This document shows, piece by piece, positions 54,624 through 62,949 of a stretch of 64,000 nt of DNA. The DNA is from Caballeronia glebae. Lineage in GTDB: Bacteria; Pseudomonadota; Gammaproteobacteria; Burkholderiales; Burkholderiaceae. The stretch's first letter is position 1. Each line of letters starts with the position of its first letter. The stretch lies in the NCBI RefSeq assembly GCF_001545035.1, contig NZ_FCOJ02000029.1:26310-90309 (forward strand), written 5' to 3'. The notes under the pieces were generated by a model that was not told the origin of the DNA, made no database searches, and worked only from the letters and a program-made list of their open reading frames with translations. The translations under genes were made by a program, and so were the position numbers.

Positions 54624-55505
54624 ATGAAACTCGCGCACGTCCTGTCCTGCTTCGCCATCGCGCTCGGCTTTTGCAACGCGGCATCGGCGCAGACCGCGCG
54701 CGTGCCGGTGGTCGCGGCGGAGAATTTCTACGGCGACGTCATCGGCCAGCTCGGCGGCGATCACGTGCAGGTGACGAGCATCCTCAACAATCCGGACGAA
54801 GACCCGCATCTCTTCGAAGCCAGCCCGAAGACCGCGCGCGCGTTGCAGCATGCGGCGCTCGTCGTCTATAACGGCGCGGACTACGATCCGTGGATGGACA
54901 AGCTGCTCGCGGCATCGAAGCGCAACGACAAGCGCACGGTGATCGTCGCGGCGAAACTCGTCGGCAAGAAGGCCGGCGACAATCCGCATCTCTGGTATGA
55001 CCCGGCGACGATGCGCGTCGTCGCGAAAGCGGTGAGCGCGTATCTCGTGAGCGCGGACCCGTCGCACAAGAGCGATTACGACGCGCGCCTCGCGACCTTC
55101 CTCGATTCGATGAAGCCGATCGATGCGAGCGTCGCGCAGATGAAGGCGCGCTACAAGGGCGTGCCCGTCACGGCGACCGAGCCGGTGTTCGGCTACATGG
55201 CCGATGCGATCGGCCTGGAGATGCGCAACCAGCGCTTCCAGCTGGCGTCGATGAACGAGACCGAGCCGAGCCCCGCCGATATCGTCGCGTTCGAAAAGGA
55301 TCTGCGCGAACGCCGCGTGCACGTGCTCATCTACAACAGCCAGGCGACGGGCGCGCTGACGAAGCGTCTGCTCAACGTCGCGAAGGACGCGCATGTGCCG
55401 AGCATCAGCGTGACGGAGACCTTGCCCGCGAAGAAAACGTATCAGCAATGGATGCAGTCGCAACTCGACTCGCTCGCGGGCGCCTTGCAAGGATGGCAAC
55501 GATGA
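54624..55505 (+). CDS. znuA: Zinc ABC transporter periplasmic binding protein
   Basis: The 293-residue protein has a signal peptide cut after ASA and belongs to the cluster 9 metal-binding family. Probable zinc ligands are the histidines in DEDPHLFEAS and DNPHLWYDP. It lacks the long His/Asp-rich loop typical of many ZnuA proteins, such as that of E. coli. It begins 41 bases after zur and overlaps znuC by four bases (ATGA). Confidence 0.92.
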   Translation: MKLAHVLSCFAIALGFCNAASAQTARVPVVAAENFYGDVIGQLGGDHVQVTSILNNPDEDPHLFEASPKTARALQHAALVVYNGADYDPWMDKLLAASKRNDKRTVIVAAKLVGKKAGDNPHLWYDPATMRVVAKAVSAYLVSADPSHKSDYDARLATFLDSMKPIDASVAQMKARYKGVPVTATEPVFGYMADAIGLEMRNQRFQLASMNETEPSPADIVAFEKDLRERRVHVLIYNSQATGALTKRLLNVAKDAHVPSISVTETLPAKKTYQQWMQSQLDSLAGALQGWQR

Positions 55506-56386
55506 ACGCCGCGACGATGCCGCCCGCGCTCGAAGTCGATCGCGTAACGCTCGCGCTCGGCGGCCGCGAGATTCTCAACGACACGAGCCTGACCGTCAAA
55601 ACCGGCGAGTTCATCGGCGTGCTCGGGCCGAACGGCGCGGGCAAGACCACGTTGATGCGCGCGCTCCTCGGGCTCGTGCCCGTCAAGAGCGGCAGGATTC
55701 GCGTGAACGGCGAAGCGGTCGTGCGCGGCAATCCGTCGATCGGTTATATGCCGCAGATTCGCACGGGCCTCGCGAACCGGCGCGTGCTCGGCCGCGATTT
55801 CGTGACGATGGCCGCCGATGGTCATCAGTGGGGACTGCCGCATCGCAACGCGCGCATCCGCGCCGATGTCGAGCGCGTGCTGGAGCTCGTCGGCGCGCAT
55901 CAACTGGCTTCGCGTCCGCTGTCGGAGTTGTCGGGCGGGGAGCGTCAGCGCCTTTTGCTCGCGCAATGTCTGCTCGGCAATCCGCGTCTTTTGCTGCTCG
56001 ACGAGCCGCTCATCAGCCTCGATCCGCGGCATCAGACGGGTGTGGTCGAACTCGTGCGGCGCGTGCAGCGCGAGTTGAACATCACCGTGCTGTTTTCGGC
56101 GCACGAGCTAAATCCGCTGCTCAATTCGCTCGACCGCGTGCTCTATCTCGGCAGCGGGCGCGCGGCGCTCGGCACGGTCGACGAGGTCATCTCCAAGCCC
56201 GTGCTGTCGCGTCTGTACGGCTCGCCCATCGACGTGATGCGCGTGAACGGCCGCATCTTCGTGATGTCGGGCGATGTGGAAATCGACAAGCTCGATCACG
56301 CGCACGAAGAAGGCGAGGAGCACGAACATGAACACGATCATGGCCATGAGCATGAGCACGGCCATAGCCACAGCCACGTCAAATAG
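55502..56386 (+). CDS. znuC: Zinc ABC transporter ATPase with histidine-rich C-terminal tail
   Basis: The 294-residue ATPase has Walker A GPNGAGKTT, signature LSGGERQR and Walker B LLLLDEP, and powers the ZnuB permease. The last 30 residues are strikingly His/Glu/Asp-rich (HEHEHDHGHEHEHGHSHSH), a likely zinc-binding tail absent from the usual ZnuC. ATG at 55502 overlaps the znuA stop; an upstream ATG at 55448 lies inside znuA. Confidence 0.93.
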   Translation: MNAATMPPALEVDRVTLALGGREILNDTSLTVKTGEFIGVLGPNGAGKTTLMRALLGLVPVKSGRIRVNGEAVVRGNPSIGYMPQIRTGLANRRVLGRDFVTMAADGHQWGLPHRNARIRADVERVLELVGAHQLASRPLSELSGGERQRLLLAQCLLGNPRLLLLDEPLISLDPRHQTGVVELVRRVQRELNITVLFSAHELNPLLNSLDRVLYLGSGRAALGTVDEVISKPVLSRLYGSPIDVMRVNGRIFVMSGDVEIDKLDHAHEEGEEHEHEHDHGHEHEHGHSHSHVK

Positions 56387-56394
56387 AAAGCGCA

Positions 56395-57183
56395 ATGTTT
56401 GAATACGACTTCATGGTGAATGCATTCGCGGCGTCGGGAATCGTCGCGGTGTTGTCGGGGATCGTCGGGTACTTTCTCGTGCTGCGCGGACAGACCTTCG
56501 CGGGACACGCGCTTTCGCACGTCGGCTTCACCGGCGCGACGGGCGCGGTGCTGCTCGGCATGTCGCCGCTCTGGGGGATGGTCGGATTCACGCTCGCGGC
56601 GGGCGTCGGCATGGGCGCGCTCGGCGAGCGTCTCTCGGGCCGCGATGTGGCCATCGGCGTGATTCTTTCGCTATCGCTCGGCTTCGGCTTGTTGTTTCTG
56701 CACTTCTTCACCGCGTACGCGACGCAGGCGACCGCGCTTCTCTTCGGCAACGTGCTCGGCGTAAGTCATGACACGCTCGTGGTGCTGGCCGGGCTTGCGG
56801 TCGTGAGCCTCGGCGCGCTTGCGTTCATCATGCGGCCGCTGCTGTTCGCGTCCTTGCAGCCGGAGCTTGCAGAAGCCAAGGGCGTGTCGTTGCGGCTCGT
56901 CTCCGTGCTGTTTCTCGCGATCACCGCGCTTGCGGTCGCGGCTTGCACGCAGATCGTCGGCGTGCTGCTCGTGTTCGCGTTGATGGTCGGACCGGCGGCG
57001 GCGGCGCAGAACGTGACGACGCGGTTGTCGTCGGGGCTGGTGCTCGCGGCACTGTTCGCGCTCGGGCAGGCGTGGGTCGGGCTCACGCTCGCGTATTACA
57101 CCGATTGGCCGACGAGCTTCTGGATCACGATGCTTGCGGCGCTCGTGTATGGCGCGAGTTTGCTCGGGCGGCGCGGGCATTGA
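56395..57183 (+). CDS. znuB: Zinc ABC transporter permease
   Basis: The 262-residue permease of the ZnuB/TroC family has about eight membrane segments and the family motifs GQTFAGHALSHVGFTGATGAVLLG and VLLVFALMVGPAAAAQ. It completes the zinc importer. Its ATG is nine bases after znuC. No terminator is obvious downstream. Confidence 0.93.
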   Translation: MFEYDFMVNAFAASGIVAVLSGIVGYFLVLRGQTFAGHALSHVGFTGATGAVLLGMSPLWGMVGFTLAAGVGMGALGERLSGRDVAIGVILSLSLGFGLLFLHFFTAYATQATALLFGNVLGVSHDTLVVLAGLAVVSLGALAFIMRPLLFASLQPELAEAKGVSLRLVSVLFLAITALAVAACTQIVGVLLVFALMVGPAAAAQNVTTRLSSGLVLAALFALGQAWVGLTLAYYTDWPTSFWITMLAALVYGASLLGRRGH

Positions 57184-57304
57184 GGGTTTGGGTTGACGGG
57201 ACTCGTGAACGTGTTGGCTTGTTGGCGTTGCCTTTGTGCGGGGCGGTGGTTACTTCAGATTGCTTCACACCGGCCCCGGCACAGACGAGTCGCTGAATGG
57301 CACG

Positions 57305-57430
57305 GCTGAAACGACGGTACAAACCTGCATCGTCCACCTGATCCGCAATTCGCTGGAATTCGCGAATTGGAAAGACCGCAAATCGGTGGCCGCAGCGCTT
57401 AAAGAGGTCTATCGGGCATCGACGATTGAA
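57305..57430 (+). mobile_element. IS256-family transposase remnant
   Basis: An open frame gives TTVQTCIVHLIRNSLEFANW (from 57314) followed by KDRKSVAAALKEVYRA. This closely matches the central part of IS256/Mutator-type transposases, which carry a V-Q-x-C-I-V-H-x-I-R-N-S block and a KDRK stretch. The rest of the roughly 400-residue transposase is absent on both sides, and no terminal inverted repeats are seen. The remnant marks a past insertion or rearrangement at the start of the accessory stretch. Confidence 0.82.
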
Positions 57431-57664
57431 GCGCTGCCATCGGCGCGGATGGCTGGCGCGCTCGCTTGCCTCTCGAAGGCGCTAAGGGCTCCTTTTTGCA
57501 ACAGGCTGCCAAGCCTCTTCCGGTGCAGTCACGCGCCGGACTTCGCAGAGTCCGACAAATCGCGCTTCGCGCTTCCGGGATTGCGTCAGTTCTTCGTCGC
57601 CATACGATTCCCGGAGCCACACCGTTTTCATTTTCCAGCGCAGCGATTCGTGCGAATCGTGGTG

Positions 57665-58150
57665 TCAGAACAGGGACCACGGATCAATTTTTCCTCCTTC
57701 GATGACGAAATGCTTCGCATCAGAGCCCGGTTCAAAGAAGCGCCAATCTTCCTCATCTGGCACGGTTCCAGAAACGACCTCCAGGTAAAAGTTATTCGAC
57801 ATTGAAAGTTGCAGCCCTCCAGACTCCGTTGCCGACAGGCTTCTCACACTCATCGGCCCGTCTGTCACCAATAGTCTGTTAAGCCACTTCGCGCCACGTT
57901 GCACGGCGTCATCAGAGCCAGCAAGCACGGCTTGCGTTGCCACAATCACACCTGCTCGCATAATCCGCCAGGGACATTGAACGTGTAATGCCCATGCGCC
58001 GCCTTCAAGGACGGTACCCCGACGCGTTGTGTACGGTTTTTGCGGGCCGAAATGAACGGTCAGCATATCTGCCGCATGGCTGACGGCGCTCACATCAAGC
58101 CCAATCAGTACCGAAAGGCGTCGCGTAATTTCGCGTTTCGTATTAGTCAC
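57665..58150 (-). CDS. Probable immunity protein paired with the upstream toxin-like gene
   Basis: The 161-residue protein is soluble and has no signal or membrane segment. Its centre contains GGAWALHVQCPWRIMR, a pattern I associate with small proteins near polymorphic toxins. It starts with GTG at 58150, five bases after GGAGG, and overlaps the 3' end of the toxin-like gene by eight bases. That coupling is typical of effector-immunity pairs. Homology is not secure; function is inferred from arrangement. Confidence 0.6.
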   Translation of the reverse strand: MTNTKREITRRLSVLIGLDVSAVSHAADMLTVHFGPQKPYTTRRGTVLEGGAWALHVQCPWRIMRAGVIVATQAVLAGSDDAVQRGAKWLNRLLVTDGPMSVRSLSATESGGLQLSMSNNFYLEVVSGTVPDEEDWRFFEPGSDAKHFVIEGGKIDPWSLF

Positions 58151-59099
58151 GTACACCTCCGAAAATATCCCGCGCGCGCTCCATGATTTCCTGATACCCG
58201 AGCCCTTGCTTGCTAATCTCCATGTGAAGTTCCTGCGCTTGATTCTTGTCGAGACCCAACGCCCTAACCACTGCTTTGAACTGTTTGTTCTGTGCTTGAT
58301 TATTGCCCGGCGTTCCTTCGCCGCCGGCCACGAGATCAACGGCCTGCCCGAGATCATCCGGCACGTAATCGAACGGCTGCGCGTCACCAAGCAACGACCC
58401 GCCGCTGTCTGAATCTCCGAAACTCTTGAGCATCGAAGTGCTGTCGGCGTCTTTGCCGCGCAACGCAGCCCCGGCGACCGCGCCGCCCGCGGCTTCTATC
58501 ACGCTCATCCAATCGAAATTGCCGCCACTTGCGTCGTTGCGCGCAGCGCTTAGGTCGGAATCGAGTAGGTGAGCGCCGAAACCCGTCTCTCCGTTGGCCT
58601 TCCTGAGCGCCGCGAATTCGCGCCAACTGAAAACTTCGCTTGTGGCTTGCGCGCCGCCGCCCAGAGTCGGCCACCGCTGCGGCGCATAGTGCCTGAAAAC
58701 GCGCTGGCCGCCGTGCCAATTGCGCGCAATCACGGGAATAAGACGACCCTCGCGGGCAGCACGGCGGAGAACGCGTGTGATCCCATCGCCGTCAACCGGC
58801 CTGTCCCAAGTCGAAACTCGCAGCGTTCGGACGATGAAATCGGCGTATTGGCGAAAGTCGGAACACGAGCGCGCGTCGCGCCGGTCGATCCTTACTCTGA
58901 ACAGGCGGTCGAAGTCCTGTCGGTCTTGCTCGATTTGCTCCTTTTGCTCTTTTCTCTTATGCTTGCGCACTTCGAACGGCAAGACCCAAGAGCGATCGAC
59001 TTCCTGCACCTCGTGGGCTGGCATCAGCGCGCAATGCCGACCTCCCGTCAATGGTACGTAGAGCGCGTTATACGAATATCCCCATTCGGGAAACGACAT
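58143..59099 (-). CDS. Orphan polymorphic-toxin-like protein
   Basis: The 318-residue protein has three parts. Residues 1-160 form a conserved-looking N-terminus (YNALYVPLTGGRHCALMP, a charged helix KHKRKEQKEQIEQD, then WDRPVDGDGITRVLRRAAREGRLIPVI). This resembles the trafficking part of proteins encoded near type VI secretion genes in Burkholderia. A Gly/Ala/Ser-rich linker (residues 190-270) carries GDAQPFDYVPD. The C-terminus (KNQAQELHMEISKQGLGYQE) is a short helical domain like those ending Rhs-type toxins. No secretion genes are adjacent. An ATG at 59099 follows GGAGA. Confidence 0.6.
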   Translation of the reverse strand: MSFPEWGYSYNALYVPLTGGRHCALMPAHEVQEVDRSWVLPFEVRKHKRKEQKEQIEQDRQDFDRLFRVRIDRRDARSCSDFRQYADFIVRTLRVSTWDRPVDGDGITRVLRRAAREGRLIPVIARNWHGGQRVFRHYAPQRWPTLGGGAQATSEVFSWREFAALRKANGETGFGAHLLDSDLSAARNDASGGNFDWMSVIEAAGGAVAGAALRGKDADSTSMLKSFGDSDSGGSLLGDAQPFDYVPDDLGQAVDLVAGGEGTPGNNQAQNKQFKAVVRALGLDKNQAQELHMEISKQGLGYQEIMERARDIFGGVRD

Positions 59100-59629
59100 G
59101 TCATCTCCGTGTTTTAGCAGGACTGCTAATCCTACCGGAGGGTAAATTCGTCTTTGCAGTTGCGTCTCGAAAATGCGGCTTGGCTCGCGCAGGGTCTGCC
59201 GCATCGCACCACACAACAAACCGGTTCAGCACGAAACGGCTCAAGCCCGTCCCGCGGCCGGTCTGCACGTGCACCTTTCTTTCAGCTTCCGCCATCCCGC
59301 TTCATCTGTGATTCGTCGGTTTCCCCTGCATACCCGACGGCAGCGCGTAGCGCTGTGCCGAAGCTGTTTCGTGCTGAGCCGGCGCGCTGAAACTGGTCGC
59401 TCGTAAGACCGTGCGCGATCCAAGCCCGATTAGGTCTTCGAGGGCACTCTTTAGGCGAGTGCCACCTTGGAGGAGAAAATTGGCCAACGTGCGTGTGACC
59501 GCGGGGCCTGAAAAGCTGGTTCCTTTGCCTACTTTCTTTGCGCTAGCCAAAGAAAGTAGGTGCCGCCCCGCACAGCGGCACCGCTAACAAACCAACACGA
59601 TCACGAACCCCGACAACAATAAAAACCCG
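59100..59629. other. Non-coding accessory spacer (530 bases)
   Basis: Only short ORFs are present and none is supported. One on the minus strand (59302-59550) reads through the repeat and may be part of a recurrent element. The only clear structure is the double hairpin at 59528-59582. Confidence 0.4.
59528..59582. repeat. Double-hairpin repeat element
   Basis: A perfect 12-base inverted repeat, CCTACTTTCTTT (59528-59539) and AAAGAAAGTAGG (59549-59560), is followed by a second, GGTGCCGC (59559-59566) and GCGGCACC (59575-59582). The arms overlap by two bases, so the two stems cannot both form fully. I recall near-identical sequence scattered through Burkholderia and Paraburkholderia genomes, often near Rhs or type VI genes; this needs a search. 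Confidence 0.7.
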
Positions 59630-60478
59630 TCAGCGCCCCAAAACCCGCGCGTGATGCGCGACATGCTCGCCGACGAAGGTCGAAATGAAGAAGTACCCGT
59701 GGTCATACCCTTCATGCCGCCGCACGGTCACTTTATGCCCCGCCTGCTGCGCATTGCGCTCCAGCACATCGGGATGCAACTGCTCGGCAAGAAACTGATC
59801 CGCCATTCCCTGATCGATGAGAATGCCGCCTTCGAAACGCGACGCCGCATCGCCCTTGATTAGCTCGCTCGCATCGTATTGCTTCCACGCTTCGCGATCG
59901 TCGCCGAGATAGCCCGAGAACGCTTTCACGCCCCAAGGACATTGCGAAGGCGCCGCGATCGGCGCGAACGCCGACACCGACTTGTACAGATCCGGATTGC
60001 GCAACGCGAGCACGAGCGCGCCGTGACCACCCATCGAATGCCCGAAGATGCCGATGCGATCCTCGCGCACCGGCAACTCCGCGAGCACCGTCTCGCGCAA
60101 TTCCCGCGTCACATACGAGTCCATGCGATAACGCCGCGCCCAGGGCTCGCACGTCGCATCGACATAAAAGCCCGCGCCGACGCCGAAATCCCACGCATCT
60201 TTCTCACCCGGAATATCCGCGCCGCGAGGCGATGTATCCGGCGCGATCAGCGCGATGCCGTGCTCCGCCGCGTAACGTTGCGCGCCCGCCTTGATCGGGA
60301 ACGTCTCCTCGGTGCAGGTCAGACCGGCGAGATAGAAGAGCGCCGGCACCTTCCCCGACGCCGCCTGCTTCGGCAGAAAGACGGAAAAGCGCATCGGCAG
60401 ACCAATCGTCTGCGAATCGTGCCGATAGATGCGCTGCACGCCATCGAAGCAACGATGTTCTTCCACGAGTTCCAGCAT
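59630..60478 (-). CDS. fghA: S-formylglutathione hydrolase
   Basis: This serine esterase hydrolyses S-formylglutathione to formate and glutathione, the second step of formaldehyde detoxification. The 282-residue product has GLTCTEETF near the start, the nucleophile motif GHSMGGHGAL, and the catalytic Asp and His in the ILIDQGMADQF and EGYDHGYFF regions. It starts 14 bases after the frmA stop on the same strand. ATG 60478 fits the family; the longer frame does not. Confidence 0.95.
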   Translation of the reverse strand: MLELVEEHRCFDGVQRIYRHDSQTIGLPMRFSVFLPKQAASGKVPALFYLAGLTCTEETFPIKAGAQRYAAEHGIALIAPDTSPRGADIPGEKDAWDFGVGAGFYVDATCEPWARRYRMDSYVTRELRETVLAELPVREDRIGIFGHSMGGHGALVLALRNPDLYKSVSAFAPIAAPSQCPWGVKAFSGYLGDDREAWKQYDASELIKGDAASRFEGGILIDQGMADQFLAEQLHPDVLERNAQQAGHKVTVRRHEGYDHGYFFISTFVGEHVAHHARVLGR

Positions 60479-60492
60479 CGCGTTTTCCTCGC

Positions 60493-61599
<1,107 letters not shown>

Positions 61600-61626
61600 C
61601 GTTTAGCTCCCAAGGTTGTGAATGTC

Positions 61627-62841
61627 TCAGCGCATGATGTTCAGGACTTCGTAACATGCGCCCATCGTGTGATAGTCGGTCTTTCCCGCGGGGCTTTTCT
61701 CGTCGCTGTACTGGCGGTTGTCGCGCGTGAGAATCCGATACCACGCACCCCACTTGTGATCGACGAAATGCTCCCAGCTATAGGTCCACAGGCGATCGTA
61801 ATCGTTCCAGTAACGCGCGGCGAGCGCGGCGTCGCCATCGCGTTGTGCGCGATCCGCGAGTAGCGCGGCAGCCGCGAGCGATTCCGCCTGCACCCAGAAA
61901 TACTTGTCTTCGTCGTAGAACCGGCCCTCGGTGTCGAAGCCGTAGACCATGCCGCCGTGCTCGTGATCCCACGACGATTCCAGCGCGCGATCGAACAACT
62001 CTCTGGCGCGCGTGACGTGCCACGCCTCGGGCCGGTGACGATCGAGAATGAGCAGCAGCTTCGCCCATTCCGTCTGATGCCCCGGCTGAAAGCCCCACGG
62101 CCTGAAGATATTGCTGCGATCGCCCTTGTTGTAATCCCAGTCGATCGACCAGTCCGGCTTGTAGTGTTCCCACACGAGCCCGCCCGCGAGCGCGGCCTGA
62201 CGATTCACCATGTTGTCCGCGAGCAAGGCCGCGCGGTCGAGATAGCGTGCTTCGCCCGTCGCTTCGAACGCGGCGAGCAGCGCCTCGCACGTGTGCATGT
62301 TCGCGTTCTGCCCGCGATAGTCGGACACGTACCAGTCCGCGCTCGCTTCATCTTTGTAGAGACCGTATTGCGCGTCCCAGAAGTGCGTCTCCATCAGGTT
62401 CCAGGTTTCGTCGAGATAGGCGCGCGCTTCGTCGAACCCGGCTTCGACCGCCTTCGCATACGCGAGCACGACGAAGGCGAGGCCATAGCAATGGTTGGTC
62501 GCATCGGTGACGTCGCTGCCATTCAGCGTCCACGCATAGCCGCCCGTGCGCGGATTGCGATGAAACTCGCGCAGATATTCGATGCCATGCGCCACGCCGC
62601 CGCGATATTCATCGAGGCCAAAGTGCTTGTACGCCATCGCATAGTTGAAGACGAAGCGCGTGCTCGACACGAGATGGCGCGTCGTGCGGTCGTAGATCGT
62701 GCCGTCGTTCTTGTAGAAGTGGTAAAAGCCACCCGCCGGGTCCATGCAGTGCGGATGATAGAAGGTCATCGTGCGCAACGCGTGATCGAGCAGGAACGCG
62801 CGCGAGCGGAAATCGGGATGTGACGGCGAAGGTGCGGGCAT
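61627..62841 (-). CDS. AGE-family sugar epimerase/isomerase
   Basis: The 404-residue protein is an (alpha/alpha)6-barrel enzyme of the N-acylglucosamine 2-epimerase family. Its blocks FYHPHCMDPAGGFYHFYKNDG, TRFVFNYAMAYKHFG, the catalytic-type HTCEALLAAFEATGE and FQPGHQTEWAKLLL match D-mannose isomerase/AGE proteins. Such enzymes interconvert aldoses and ketoses, for example mannose and fructose. It sits between frmA and an FGGY kinase on the same strand, which suggests sugar metabolism linked to the kinase. The exact sugar is unknown. Confidence 0.87.
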   Translation of the reverse strand: MPAPSPSHPDFRSRAFLLDHALRTMTFYHPHCMDPAGGFYHFYKNDGTIYDRTTRHLVSSTRFVFNYAMAYKHFGLDEYRGGVAHGIEYLREFHRNPRTGGYAWTLNGSDVTDATNHCYGLAFVVLAYAKAVEAGFDEARAYLDETWNLMETHFWDAQYGLYKDEASADWYVSDYRGQNANMHTCEALLAAFEATGEARYLDRAALLADNMVNRQAALAGGLVWEHYKPDWSIDWDYNKGDRSNIFRPWGFQPGHQTEWAKLLLILDRHRPEAWHVTRARELFDRALESSWDHEHGGMVYGFDTEGRFYDEDKYFWVQAESLAAAALLADRAQRDGDAALAARYWNDYDRLWTYSWEHFVDHKWGAWYRILTRDNRQYSDEKSPAGKTDYHTMGACYEVLNIMR

Positions 62842-62949
62842 GGCTGAGTTCGATGTTGTCTGGACGAGGCGAGCTTCAGTTACCGCTTATATGAAGCGCC
62901 GCTTCATAGTCCCCGACGCGAAAGGCATCGGGATTAAAGGTACGAAAGT

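Noticed and set aside
59302..59550. Minus-strand ORF of 82 codons reading through the double hairpin
   Set aside because: It has no ribosome site or recognisable domain, and its reading frame may merely reflect a recurrent repeat. It could be revisited if copies elsewhere keep the frame.
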